From positions 1 to 64,000 of the forward strand of contig NZ_JBQEON010000001.1 in assembly GCF_052045245.1 (NCBI RefSeq): DNA of 64,000 nt. The letters run 5' to 3'. The stretch comes from Burkholderia sp052045245. GTDB taxonomy: Bacteria > Pseudomonadota > Gammaproteobacteria > Burkholderiales > Burkholderiaceae. The position numbers and the translations under genes were made by a program. This document shows positions 17,157 to 26,590 of the stretch, in pieces (position 1 is the stretch's first letter; the number at the start of each line of letters is the position of its first letter). A model generated the notes under the pieces. That model did not search any database. It saw nothing but the letters and a program-made list of their open reading frames with translations, and had not been told where the DNA came from.

Positions 17157-18689
17157 GTGCAACTGGAAGCTACCCACCGCCCGGGCATCGTGCTCGGCGC
17201 GGGCGACGCCTCGCATCGAACCGACACGGCCGCGCACGATCCGGCGCTGAGCCCGCGGCTGCACAATCCCGACCTCGCGCCGACCAAGGCCGAGGGCCGC
17301 ACCTGGGGCCGCTACAGCATCTTTGCGCTGTGGACCAACGACGTGCACAACATCGCGAACTACTCGTTCGCCATCGGCCTGTTCGCGCTCGGCCTGTCGG
17401 GCTGGCAAATGCTCGCGTCGCTCGCGATCGGCGCCGTGCTCGTGTACAGCTTCATGAACCTCACCGGCTACATGGGCCAGAAGACCGGCGTGCCGTTCCC
17501 GGTGATCAGCCGGATGAGCTTCGGCATCTATGGCGCGATGCTGCCCGCGATGATCCGCGCGGTGATCGCGATCGCATGGTTCGGCATCCAGACCTATCTC
17601 GCATCGGTCGTGCTGCGCGTGCTGCTCACGGCGATCTGGCCGGGCCTCGCCGCGTTCGACCAGAACGCGATCTTCGGGCTGTCGTCGCTCGGCTGGATCA
17701 CCTTCGTCGCGATCTGGCTGGTGCAGATCGGCATCCTGACCTACGGGATGGAAACGGTCCGCAAGTACGAAGGGCTCGCCGGCCCGGTCATCCTCGTCAC
17801 GACGCTGTCGCTCGCCGCCTGGATGTTCAGCCGCACCGGCGGCCATCTCGCGATGTCGATCGGCAAGCCGATGACGGGCCTCAAGATGTGGACCGAGGTG
17901 TTCGCGGGCGGCTCGCTGTGGCTCGCGATCTACGGCACGCTGGTGCTCAACTTCTGCGATTTCGCACGCTCGTCGCCGAGCGCGAAGACGGTGCGGGTCG
18001 GCAACTTCTGGGGCCTGCCGGTCAACATCCTGGTGTTCGCGACGATCAGCTTCGTGCTCGCCGGCGCGCAGTTCAAGCTGAACGGCCACATCATCCACAG
18101 CCCGACCGAAATCATCGCGACGGTGCCGAACAAGCTGTTCCTCGTGCTCGGCTGCCTCGCGTTCCTGATCGTGACGGTCGCGGTGAACATCATGGCGAAC
18201 TTCGTCGCGCCGGCGTTCGTGCTGACGAGCCTCGCGCCGCATCGCCTGTCGTTCCGCCGCGCGGGCCTGATCAGCGCGACGATCGCCGTGCTGATCCTGC
18301 CGTGGAACCTGTACAACAGCCCGATCGTGATCGTCTACTTCCTGTCCGGCCTCGGCGCACTGCTCGGCCCGCTGTACGGGATCATCACGGTCGACTACTG
18401 GCTCGTGCGCAAGCAGCGCGTGAACGTGCCCGATCTGTACACCGAAGCACCGACCGGCACCTATTTCTATACGCGCGGCGTGAACCGCAAGGCGCTCGCG
18501 GCGCTCGTGCCGTCCGCGCTGATCTCGATCACGCTCGCCGTCGTGCCGGCCTTCGGCGCGATGACGCCGTTCTCCTGGCTGCTCGGCGCGGCCATCGCGG
18601 GCACCGTGTACTGGCTGACGGCCGATCGCAAACGGCAATACGAGGAGCGTTCGGGCGAGCCCATCGCGGTCGCCTGCGCTCAACACTGA
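17157..18689 (+). CDS. NCS1-family permease (hydantoin/allantoin/nucleobase type)
   Basis: A 510-residue membrane protein of the nucleobase:cation symporter-1 family with about 12 TM segments. The family signature after a hydrophilic N-terminus is GRYSIFALWTNDVHNIANYSFAIG, followed by PFPVISRMSFGIYG. These match the hydantoin (Mhp1-like) and allantoin branch, which uses Na+ or H+. The start is taken as the GTG at 17157 because GGAAGGAG lies 8 bases upstream; an ATG 18 bases earlier overlaps that site. The racemase gene follows after 22 bp and a LysR gene after that, so all three probably form one operon for uptake and processing of a cyclic amide. Confidence 0.85.
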   Translation: MQLEATHRPGIVLGAGDASHRTDTAAHDPALSPRLHNPDLAPTKAEGRTWGRYSIFALWTNDVHNIANYSFAIGLFALGLSGWQMLASLAIGAVLVYSFMNLTGYMGQKTGVPFPVISRMSFGIYGAMLPAMIRAVIAIAWFGIQTYLASVVLRVLLTAIWPGLAAFDQNAIFGLSSLGWITFVAIWLVQIGILTYGMETVRKYEGLAGPVILVTTLSLAAWMFSRTGGHLAMSIGKPMTGLKMWTEVFAGGSLWLAIYGTLVLNFCDFARSSPSAKTVRVGNFWGLPVNILVFATISFVLAGAQFKLNGHIIHSPTEIIATVPNKLFLVLGCLAFLIVTVAVNIMANFVAPAFVLTSLAPHRLSFRRAGLISATIAVLILPWNLYNSPIVIVYFLSGLGALLGPLYGIITVDYWLVRKQRVNVPDLYTEAPTGTYFYTRGVNRKALAALVPSALISITLAVVPAFGAMTPFSWLLGAAIAGTVYWLTADRKRQYEERSGEPIAVACAQH

Positions 18690-18711
18690 AACACATGCAT
18701 ACGGAGTCGCA

Positions 18712-19440
18712 ATGAGGATCCTGGTAGTCAACGTCAACACGACCGAATCGATCACCGACGCGATCGCCGCGCAGGCGCAGGCCGCCGCGTCGCCCGGCAC
18801 GGAGGTCGTCGGGCTGACGCCGCGCTTCGGCGCGGAATCGGTCGAAGGCAACTTCGAGAGCTACCTCGCGGCGATCGCCGTGATGGACCGCGTGCTGAGC
18901 TACGACGAACCGTACGACGCGGTGATCCAGGCCGGCTACGGCGAACACGGTCGCGAAGGGCTGCAGGAACTGCTGACGGTGCCCGTCGTCGACATCACCG
19001 AAGCGGCCGCGAGCATCGCGATGCTGCTCGGCCATCGCTACTCGGTCGTCACGACGCTCGACCGCACGGTGCCGCTGATCGAGGATCGCCTGAAGCTCGC
19101 CGGGCTCGACGCGCGCTGCGCGTCGGTGCGCGCAAGCGGCCTCGCGGTGCTCGAACTCGAGGAGAATCCGGCCCGCGCGATCGAGTCGATCGTCGACGAA
19201 GCGCAGCGCGCGGTGAGGGACGACCACGCGGAAGTGATCTGCCTCGGCTGCGGCGGCATGGCCGGCCTTGACCGGCAGATCGAGGAATGCACGGGCGTGC
19301 CCGTCGTCGACGGCGTGTCGGCCGCGGTCGCGCTCGCCGAATCGCTGGTGCGCCTGAAGCTGAAGACGTCGAAGGTGCGCACCTATGCGCCGCCGCGTCC
19401 GAAGCGGATCGTCGGCTGGCCGGGCACCTTCGTCAAATGA
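18712..19440 (+). CDS. Asp/Glu/hydantoin racemase family protein
   Basis: A 242-residue protein with the hydantoin/allantoin racemase start (MRILVVNVNTTESITDAI). The two catalytic-type regions of the superfamily are present: VIQAGYGEHG and VICLGCGGMAG, the latter with the C-terminal cysteine; the first cysteine is replaced by Ala-Gly in VIQAGYG. In HyuE-like enzymes two cysteines act as a proton donor/acceptor pair, so the missing first one may mean a changed reaction. Linkage to the NCS1 permease suggests a hydantoin or allantoin-like substrate. No hydantoinase or carbamoylase gene is in the window. Confidence 0.75.
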   Translation: MRILVVNVNTTESITDAIAAQAQAAASPGTEVVGLTPRFGAESVEGNFESYLAAIAVMDRVLSYDEPYDAVIQAGYGEHGREGLQELLTVPVVDITEAAASIAMLLGHRYSVVTTLDRTVPLIEDRLKLAGLDARCASVRASGLAVLELEENPARAIESIVDEAQRAVRDDHAEVICLGCGGMAGLDRQIEECTGVPVVDGVSAAVALAESLVRLKLKTSKVRTYAPPRPKRIVGWPGTFVK

Positions 19441-19464
19441 CGGGCCGCGCACACGCGTAGCGAC

Positions 19465-20631
19465 ATGCGGGACGCACCGGAGCCGAACGGCCTTCCCCTC
19501 GACGCATCCGGCGCCACGGGCGCGCTCGACGTGCTCGACGCGCGGCTGATGCGCATCCTGCTCGTGCTGCTCACCGAGCGCACCGTGTCGCGCGCGGCCG
19601 TGCGCCTGAACATGTCGCAGCCGGCGACGAGCGCCGCGCTCAAGCGCCTGCGCACGCTGCTCGGCGATCCGCTGCTGGTGCGCAGCCGCTACGGGATGGT
19701 GCCGACCGAGTTCGGCGCGCAACTGATCGAGCCGCTGCGCAACGCGCTGCGCGTGATCGACTTCATCCGCATCCAGCAGCCGACCTTCGATGCGCGCACG
19801 TCGGTGCGCACCTACCGGATCGGCTGCCCCGATTACCTGAACGTGCTGTTCGTGCCGAAGCTCGTCGCGCTGTTCCGCGAACGCGCGCCGAACGCGCAGC
19901 TCGTGTTCCACCCGCTCGGCGACGGTTTCGACGACGAGCGTGCGCTCGCCGACGGCGAACTCGACGTCGTGATCGACAACCGCCCTGCCCGCCTGTCGCG
20001 CTTTCGCCAGGACGACCTGTTCGACGATCGCGTCGTGTGCCTGATGCGCGCGACGCATCCGCTCGCACGGCGCGGCACGATGACGGCCGACGACTTCGCG
20101 CAGGCCGCGCAGCTGTGCCCGACGCCGTCGTGGCTCGAGGCGTCCGGCGCGATCGACCGCCAGCTCGAACGCGTCGGCCTGCGGCGGCGCATCGTCGTCA
20201 CGCTGCCGCACTTCGAACTCGCCGCGCATGCACTCGTGCGCTCCGACCTGATCCTGACCACCACGTATCGACTCGCGCGCCACTACGCGAAGCTGCTGCC
20301 GCTCGGCGCGGTCGCGCTGCCGGCCGAGCCGCCCGACATCGTGTACCGGATGACGTGGAACGAATCGGGATCGTGCGTCGACGGCGTGCGCTGGCTGCGC
20401 GGGCTGATCGCCGAAGCGACGTGCAGCTGGCTCGATGCGGAGGCCGCGCAGCCGGCCGTCACGGCGATTGCCGCGAACGCGGACGCGCGAACGACTGCGC
20501 CGGGCGCCGGCGACGCACCCGAACCCGCGCGCCGCACACGCCGCCGGCAGGCCACGCATTGCGGCACATCGCAGCAGCGTCGCGTCGCGCGAGCGGCGCG
20601 CCTTCATCGCATCCCGGCGAAGTCGCATTGA
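19465..20631 (+). CDS. LysR-family regulator with extended C-terminus
   Basis: A 388-residue LysR-type regulator. The helix-turn-helix is VSRAAVRLNMSQPATSAALKRLRTLL near residues 35-60. The effector-binding domain (RIGCPDYLNVLFVPKL and following) belongs to the NodD/LinR-like branch and ends near residue 318. About 70 further residues form an Ala/Arg/Pro-rich tail (GAGDAPEPARRTRRRQ) not typical of the family. The tail may be real or due to a lost stop codon. The gene is 24 bp behind the racemase in the same direction, so it probably regulates that operon. Confidence 0.8.
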   Translation: MRDAPEPNGLPLDASGATGALDVLDARLMRILLVLLTERTVSRAAVRLNMSQPATSAALKRLRTLLGDPLLVRSRYGMVPTEFGAQLIEPLRNALRVIDFIRIQQPTFDARTSVRTYRIGCPDYLNVLFVPKLVALFRERAPNAQLVFHPLGDGFDDERALADGELDVVIDNRPARLSRFRQDDLFDDRVVCLMRATHPLARRGTMTADDFAQAAQLCPTPSWLEASGAIDRQLERVGLRRRIVVTLPHFELAAHALVRSDLILTTTYRLARHYAKLLPLGAVALPAEPPDIVYRMTWNESGSCVDGVRWLRGLIAEATCSWLDAEAAQPAVTAIAANADARTTAPGAGDAPEPARRTRRRQATHCGTSQQRRVARAARLHRIPAKSH

Positions 20632-20889
20632 ATCACGCCGCTGCGCGCCGGGTAGCGCGCGCGACACCGCGCGGCCGTATCACCCGTGCCGCGCGATCGC
20701 GAGCAGCACCGACGGCGAGACGATCGAACCAAGCGTCGGCGGCAGGATCGTGCGCGACGTCATCTGCGCTTCGCGCCCGTAGAACTCGGCCAGCATGTAG
20801 GGCCTCGTGCCCCGCATGAAACCGGAACGCGCAAGCCTACGGTTCCGTGGCGTCGCATGCAACGGCCGGCGCAGGCGTTGCCGCGCGCA

Positions 20890-22436
20890 TCACGCGTCGC
20901 GCATCGGTTGCGTAAGCAACTTGTATGCAACGACTGCGGCAGCGAGCGCGAGCCCGCCGCTCACCGTCAGCGCCACGGCGAACCCGCTCGCGAAAGCCGC
21001 CGGCGCCGCGTCCGCGAGCGTGCGCGCGGCCGGTGGCGGCACGCGCGCAAGCGCCTGTGCGAGATCGCCGGCCAGCAGGCTCGACATGAACGGCGCATCG
21101 ACGAATGCCCTCACGCCGGGTGCGGCGGACAGCAGCCGGTCGAGCTGCGCATGCGTACTCGTGGCGAGCACCGCACCCAGCACGCCGACGGCCGTCACGA
21201 TCGCCGAGAAGCGCGTCGTCGTGCTGATGCCCGACGCCATCCCGGTGCGGCTCGGCGGCACGCATGCCATGATCGCCTTCTGCGTGTCGCCGTTCATGAT
21301 GCCGGCGCCGCAGCCGGTCACGAACATGCCGAGCGCGACGAGCCGGTAGTCGCCGCCGGCCGTCAGCGCCGCCGTCGCGAGATTGCCCGCGCCGATCAGC
21401 GCGAGCCCGCCGGCCAGCACGCCGCCGGACGACACGCGCGCGGCGAGCCTGCCGCCAAGCGACGGCCCGGCGATCATCGCGCACGCGAACGGCAGCATCC
21501 CGAGCCCCGCGTCGATCGCCGACATCCCGAATGCGTTCTGCAGATACAGCGGCAGGAACGTCATCATCACCTGCGCGCACGCCGCATAACCGAACATCGC
21601 GAGCACGGCGCCGACGAAGCGCGGCTGGCGGAACAGCGCGAGATCGATCATCGGCCGCGCCTGCCAGCGCTCCGCGCCGATGAACGCGGCCAGCAGCGCG
21701 GCGGCGAGCGCGAGCAGGCCGAGCGTCGCGGCCGACAGCCAGCCGTGCGACGGCGCGCCGATCAGCGCCGCGATCGCGCACGCGAGCGCCGCGCCGAACA
21801 GCAGGCTGCCGGCGGCGTCCACCCGTTTCGCGTGCGGATCGCGCGACTCGTCGATCGCGACGCGCGCGCCGGCCGCGAGCAGCGCGCACACCGGCAGGTT
21901 CAGCAGGAAGACCCAGCGCCAGCCGATCCACTGCGTGATCGCCCCGCCGACGAGCGGCGCGNCATCCCCCAGATCGCCCACGCACGGGCCCGCGCGTGGC
22001 CGTCCGGGAAGCGGTTCGCGATCACCGCGAGTGCGGCCGTCAGCAACAGCGCGGCCCCGCCGCCCTTCACCGCGCGCGCGGCAATCAGCCAGCCGGCCGA
22101 CGGCGCGAGCCCGCAACCGAGCGACGCCAGCGCAAAGAGCGCGAGCCCCACGCCGAGCATGCGCTTGCGCCCGAAGCGGTCCGCCAGCCCGCCGGCCGGC
22201 AGCAGGCACGCGGCGAATGCGGTCATGTACGCGCTCACGACCCATTCGATCTCGGCGAAGCTCGCATGGAAGCCGCGCGCGATGCTCGGCAGCGACACGG
22301 CGACGACGTTCGTGTCGAGCACGATCAGCGCGCACGTCGCCGACGCGACCGCGAGCGTCGCGGCGGCCGGCAGGCGCGTGCCCGCACGGGCGGCAGCGGG
22401 CGCGCCTGCGCGCGACGCGGGGGAAGACTGCGACAT
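20890..22436 (-). CDS. DHA2-family MFS exporter, reading frame broken at an undetermined base
   Basis: A 14-TM drug:proton antiporter. The first part (start 22436) reads MSQSSPAS... with LIVLDTNVVAVSLPSIARGF, DRFGRKRMLGVGLALF and ARAWAIWGM. The second part resumes in another frame with APLVGGAITQWIGWRWVFLLNLP and runs to the stop at 20890. The join is at an N at 21962. In this family 15 or more residues normally separate WG from the PLVGG-equivalent loop start, and several are missing here, so a short stretch of sequence is probably lost. This is most likely an assembly defect, not a real mutation. The gene is divergent from a LysR gene that probably controls it. Confidence 0.8.
21962..21962. 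other. undetermined base (N) causing a frameshift
   Basis: The only ambiguous base noticed in the window. The coding frame differs on the two sides, so the N cannot stand for a single base; it probably marks a collapsed gap of some tens of bases. Confidence 0.9.
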
Positions 22437-22535
22437 CGATGGCTCCGGAATGGAAGGACGAACCGTATGCTAGGCTGGGCCCGTATTGCCTGTCATTGAC
22501 ACACCGATGCAGTTTCATTAACGAAAAATGCAACC

Positions 22536-23414
22536 ATGAATCCGCTCGAATTCCGTCACGTGCGCGCGTTCCTGAGCGTCGCGCAGCACCTGCATTTCGC
22601 GCGCGCGGCCGACGCGCTCGACATGGCGCCGCCCGCGCTCACGCGGCAGATCCAGGAAGCCGAACGGCTGCTCGGCGTGCGGTTGTTCCAGCGGTCGCGC
22701 CGCGCGGTCACGCTGACGGCGGCAGGCGTTGCGTTTCTTGCCGAGGCGAGCGCCGCGGTCGAGCATCTGCAGCGCGGCCGGGAGCTCGCGACGCTGGCCG
22801 AGCGCGGCGAACTCGGCCGGATCGAAATCGGCTACGTATCGTCGGCCGTCTATTCGGGCACGCTGCAGCGCACCGTCGGCGCGTTCCGCGCCGCGCATCC
22901 ACGCATCGAGTTGAACCTGAGGGAAGTGCCGATGGACGACGTCGCGAAGCAGCTCGACGCCGGCCGGCTCGATCTCGCGTACGTGCGCCCGCCGTTGCCG
23001 CTACCGGGCGGGCTGCGGATCGTCACGCTGCAGCGCGACGTGTTCGTCGCGGCCGTGCCGGCCGGGTCGCGCTACGCGTCGATGACGACGGTGCGTGCCG
23101 CCGATCTCGCCGACGCACGTTTCGCGGTGCCCGAACAGGAACGCGGCACGCTCGAAGTCGCACGCCGCGGCCGCTTCGCGCCGGTGATCGCCGCACGGCC
23201 CGGCGGGTTGCTTGCGGTGCTTGCCTGCGTGTCGGTGAACGGCTGGGTCGCCGTGATTCCGGATGCGCTCGCCGGCTGCGTGTCGTTGCCGGGGGTCGTG
23301 TACCGGCCGCTCGCCGGCAAGCCGATCACGTCCGAGCTCGCGCTCGCGCACCGGCGCTTCGAGAAAGCGCCGGCGGTACGTGCGTTCCTGCGCACGGTTC
23401 CTGCGGCGGGCTAG
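22536..23414 (+). CDS. LysR-family regulator
   Basis: A 292-residue LysR-type regulator of normal length. The DNA-binding part is LEFRHVRAFLSVAQHLHFARAADALDMAPPALTRQI, followed by the linker helix and a BenM/CatM-like effector domain (IEIGYVSSAVYSGTL, IELNLREVPMDDVAKQL). It starts 99 bp from the divergent DHA2 exporter gene, the classical layout for a LysR protein and its target. The inducer is unknown. Predicted target: the exporter and its own gene. Confidence 0.88.
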   Translation: MNPLEFRHVRAFLSVAQHLHFARAADALDMAPPALTRQIQEAERLLGVRLFQRSRRAVTLTAAGVAFLAEASAAVEHLQRGRELATLAERGELGRIEIGYVSSAVYSGTLQRTVGAFRAAHPRIELNLREVPMDDVAKQLDAGRLDLAYVRPPLPLPGGLRIVTLQRDVFVAAVPAGSRYASMTTVRAADLADARFAVPEQERGTLEVARRGRFAPVIAARPGGLLAVLACVSVNGWVAVIPDALAGCVSLPGVVYRPLAGKPITSELALAHRRFEKAPAVRAFLRTVPAAG

Positions 23415-23564
23415 GGCCTGTTCACGCTCGCCGTTCACCGTCCTCGCGGGAGCCCGCGTGACGGCGCGGTCGCGCGGCCGCGGACGCGATCCTGCCGAAA
23501 CGCGTCGACGTCGCGTCGATCGCCCTACGCAGCCGGTCGGCCGCGTAATCGGCGTCGCCAGCGC

Positions 23565-23939
23565 TCAGCGCGGCTTCGACATGTCGAGGTCCGGGACGTC
23601 GTCGCCGAACGTCGACGCGACCAACGTGCGCATCGCGGCGATCAGCAGCGTCGGCCCGGACTGGTTGAACGTGCAGCGCTCGCCGGCCGCCGGCACCGGC
23701 CGATGCAACACCGCGCGCCACATGCCGTGCCCGCCGTCGCGCTCGAACGCGCCGAACGGCAAACGTTCGACGAGCGGGCCGCCATCCGCCCACGACGACG
23801 ACGGCGCGTAACGCACCGGCGCGCCGCCCGGCTCGCGCATGACCGTGCATCCCGCGGCGTCGACGCGCGGCGCGCCGAGATCCTCCACCATCGCCACCCA
23901 GAAATCGAGCGGCGCGCCGGCCAGCTCCTGAACTTGCAT
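23565..23939 (-). CDS. DUF2591 (NinX-like) protein
   Basis: A 124-residue soluble protein starting MQVQELAGAPLDFWVAMVE, with YAPSSSWADGGPLVE and a C-terminal AAMRTLVASTFGDDV. This matches the pattern I know for DUF2591/NinX-type proteins, first seen in phages but common as single genes in Burkholderia. No phage genes surround it. The start is the ATG at 23939 with GAAGGAGAG upstream. Function unknown. Confidence 0.65.
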   Translation of the reverse strand: MQVQELAGAPLDFWVAMVEDLGAPRVDAAGCTVMREPGGAPVRYAPSSSWADGGPLVERLPFGAFERDGGHGMWRAVLHRPVPAAGERCTFNQSGPTLLIAAMRTLVASTFGDDVPDLDMSKPR

Positions 23940-24225
23940 CGCGCTCTCCTTCGGCACTGAAAACGCCATCCTAGCGCCGCCGCGCCCAGCCCGCGACAAC
24001 CGCCGGCAGGTGTTTTCCCCGGCAAGCCGCCCGCCGTGCACAACCGCCGATACATGTTACGAATCGTCGAATCCTGCCTACAATGAACGCAACGCCTGTC
24101 GTCCGGTCAGCGGTGGACAAGCAGGCCGGAACCGCATTCGCGCCGAACCGTGCCGGGCCCGTTCGGCAGATGACTACCGGAACCATACGGTGCAGCGCAG
24201 GCCGGATCTCTCGGGAGACCGCAGC

Positions 24226-25302
24226 ATGTCCACGCACGCCAGGAAGCCGCTGATATCGCTCGTCGTGCCGTTTCACGACGAAGAGGAAGCAATCGACGCG
24301 TTCTTTGCCGAAACGCTGCCCGTGCTCGAATCGGTCGACGGCGTCCGCTTCGAGATCGTCTGCATCAACGACGGCAGCCGTGATCGTACGCTCGACCGGC
24401 TGCTCGCGATCGCCGCCGACGATCCACGCGTGCACGTCGTCGATCTCACGCGCCGCTTCGGCAAGGAAGCCGCGCTCACCGCCGGCCTGGACGAAGCGGC
24501 CGGCGCGGCGGTCATCCTGATCGACGCCGACCTGCAGGATCCTCCCGCACTGATTCCCGCCATGATCGAACACTGGCGCGGCGGCGCCGAGGTCGTCGCC
24601 GCGAAACGCACCGACCGGACTTGCGATCCGTACATGCAGCGCGCGGCGGCCGCGCTCTACTATCGCGTGCACAACGCGCTGTCCGAGGTGGAGATGCCCG
24701 AAAACGTCGGCGATTTCAGGTTGATGGACCGCGAGGTCGTCGATGCGCTGCGCGCACTGCCCGAGCGGCGACGGTTCATGAAGGGGCTGTTCGCGTGGGT
24801 CGGCTTTCGCACCGCGATCGTCGAATACGCGCGCGCGCCCCGCAGCGGCGGTCGCTCGAAATTCTCCGGATGGCGGCGCTGGAATTTCGCGCTCGAGGGC
24901 ATCACGAGCTTCAGCACGGTCCCGCTGCGGGTGTGGACCTACGTCGGCCTCACGTTCGCGATGCTGTCGCTCGTATATGGCGCGTTCATCGTGGTGCGGA
25001 CGCTACTGTTCGGCAATCCGGTGCACGGCTATCCGTCGCTGATTTCCGTCGTGCTGTTCGTCGGTGGCATCCAGTTGATCGGCATCGGCGTGATCGGCGA
25101 ATACCTCGGCCGGGTCTATCACGAGTCGAAGCAGCGTCCGGTCTATCTCGTGCGGCGGCGCTACCGTGCCGAGCGGGACGCCGCCGGGCAACCTGCATCG
25201 AAACTGCTGCAGTTCCCGCTCAAGCGCGCGCCCGCGGCGCGCCGCCGGACCGCGATGCCGGCCGCCGCGGGCAGCGCCGCCCGCAAGGCGTCGTTCAAGT
25301 AG
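24226..25302 (+). CDS. GT2 glycosyltransferase, bactoprenol (GtrB/ArnC-like) type
   Basis: A 358-residue membrane-bound family 2 glycosyltransferase. The GT-A domain begins ISLVVPFHDEEEAI, with the donor-binding region NDGSRDRT and the metal/acceptor motif DADLQDPP near residue 103. Two TM segments close to the C-terminus (WTYVGLTFAMLSLVYGAFIV and SLISVVLFVGGIQLIGIGVIG) match GtrB/DPM-like enzymes. It should transfer a sugar from a nucleotide donor to undecaprenyl phosphate on the cytoplasmic face. The C-terminus has an extra basic tail. The next gene, 37 bp on, is a multispanning glycosyltransferase-like protein, so the two probably work together. Confidence 0.85.
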   Translation: MSTHARKPLISLVVPFHDEEEAIDAFFAETLPVLESVDGVRFEIVCINDGSRDRTLDRLLAIAADDPRVHVVDLTRRFGKEAALTAGLDEAAGAAVILIDADLQDPPALIPAMIEHWRGGAEVVAAKRTDRTCDPYMQRAAAALYYRVHNALSEVEMPENVGDFRLMDREVVDALRALPERRRFMKGLFAWVGFRTAIVEYARAPRSGGRSKFSGWRRWNFALEGITSFSTVPLRVWTYVGLTFAMLSLVYGAFIVVRTLLFGNPVHGYPSLISVVLFVGGIQLIGIGVIGEYLGRVYHESKQRPVYLVRRRYRAERDAAGQPASKLLQFPLKRAPAARRRTAMPAAAGSAARKASFK

Positions 25303-25339
25303 AAACGGGCAGCGGCAATTGGACCTTCCCCGGCAATCG

Positions 25340-26590
25340 ATGCGCTCGGCGGAACGGCCGGTCGTCGCGTGGCTCACGCCGCGACGCGTGATCCTGTATG
25401 GCGCGGTGATGCTGGCGTTCCACGCGCTGTTCATCGCGATCTGGGCGGCCGTCATCCGGGATGAACACGGAAGCGCGCTGCCGCGCCCCGGTGCCGACTT
25501 CGCGGTGTTCTGGTCTGCGTCGTACGTGATGCTGCACGGCTCGCCGGCGCAGGCGTACGACTTCTCCGCATTCTCGCGGCTGACGGCCGGGCTGTTCGCG
25601 CACCTGCATCGCGACGTCTTCGCCCCGTGGCTGTACCCGCCCACCTATCTGCTGCTCGTGACGCCGCTGGCACTGCTGCCCTTTTCGTTCGGTTATCCGC
25701 TGTTCGTCGCATGCGGCGGCGTCGTACTGGGTTTTGCCGCGTCGCGCGTCTCCGGTCTCCGCGCGATTCCCGGCGCATCGCGCGCCGGCGCACTCGCGCT
25801 GATCGCCGCGCCATGCGTGTTCGTCACCGCGACGCTCGGGCAAAACACGTTCCTGACCGCGTCGTGTGCAGCGCTGGCCGTTTATTGGGCCGATCGGCGG
25901 CCGATGTGGGCCGGCCTTTGCATCGCGCTGCTGTCGGTCAAGCCGCAGCTGGCGCTGCTGTTCCCGTTCGTGCTGGTTGCAGCGCGCGCGTGGCGCACGA
26001 TCGCGTGGGCCGCGCTTGCCACCGCTACGTTCGTCACCGTGAGCGTCCTGGTCTGCGGCATCGGCTCGCTGCGCCTGTTCGTGGCCAGCGCAGCGCTCGC
26101 GCGGTCGATCGTGCTCGAACACGGCATCGTGTTCTGGCTCGCGTCGCCCACGCCGTTCGCAACGTTCCGCCTCGCCGGCGTGCCGCTCGGCGCCGCGTAC
26201 GCCGCGCATGCGTGCATCGCCGCGATCGCGATCGCGGCCGCCTGCGTCGCGTGGACGCAGTCGCGCGACGCCCGCGTGCGCGCGGCCGTGCTCTGCGTTG
26301 CGACGCTGGTCGCCAATCCGTACGCGTGGCACTACGAACTTGCGTGGCTCGCGATCGCGATCGCGTGCATGCTCGCGATCGGCTGGCGCGACGGCTGGCT
26401 GCGCGGCGAACAGACCGCGATCGCGTTGATGTGGGCGCTGCCGATCGTCGAATACCTGAACCCGTGGCTGCAGCTGCCGCAGATCGGGCCGGCCGTGACG
26501 CTCTTCGCACTGCTCGTGCTGCTGCGCCGCGCGCGCCACGGCGCCCACAACACTTACAACGCAAGCCGCGGCGGCACGTACACGCCGTAG
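25340..26590 (+). CDS. GT87-like (DUF2029) integral membrane glycosyltransferase
   Basis: A 416-residue protein with about ten hydrophobic segments. It has the GT-C style first luminal loop (RPGADFAVFWSASYVMLHG) and FAPWLYPPTYLLLVTPLALLPF, the hallmarks of the DUF2029/GT87 family, whose characterised members use polyprenyl-phosphate sugars. Later markers are LGQNTFLTASCAAL and SVKPQLALLFP. It probably uses the lipid-linked sugar made by the GT2 enzyme just upstream to modify a periplasmic acceptor. The start (ATG 25340) is 37 bp after that gene. The last 37 bp overlap tail-to-tail with the last gene of the Tad operon. Confidence 0.8.
   Translation: MRSAERPVVAWLTPRRVILYGAVMLAFHALFIAIWAAVIRDEHGSALPRPGADFAVFWSASYVMLHGSPAQAYDFSAFSRLTAGLFAHLHRDVFAPWLYPPTYLLLVTPLALLPFSFGYPLFVACGGVVLGFAASRVSGLRAIPGASRAGALALIAAPCVFVTATLGQNTFLTASCAALAVYWADRRPMWAGLCIALLSVKPQLALLFPFVLVAARAWRTIAWAALATATFVTVSVLVCGIGSLRLFVASAALARSIVLEHGIVFWLASPTPFATFRLAGVPLGAAYAAHACIAAIAIAAACVAWTQSRDARVRAAVLCVATLVANPYAWHYELAWLAIAIACMLAIGWRDGWLRGEQTAIALMWALPIVEYLNPWLQLPQIGPAVTLFALLVLLRRARHGAHNTYNASRGGTYTP

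Noticed and set aside
20680..20862. 60-codon minus-strand frame ending LGSIVSPSVLLAIARHG
   Set aside because: The end looks somewhat protein-like, but there is no ribosome site, no family and no partner gene; a remnant cannot be shown.
20686..22473. 595-codon plus-strand frame opposite the DHA2 exporter
   Set aside because: Antisense shadow; also spans the N.
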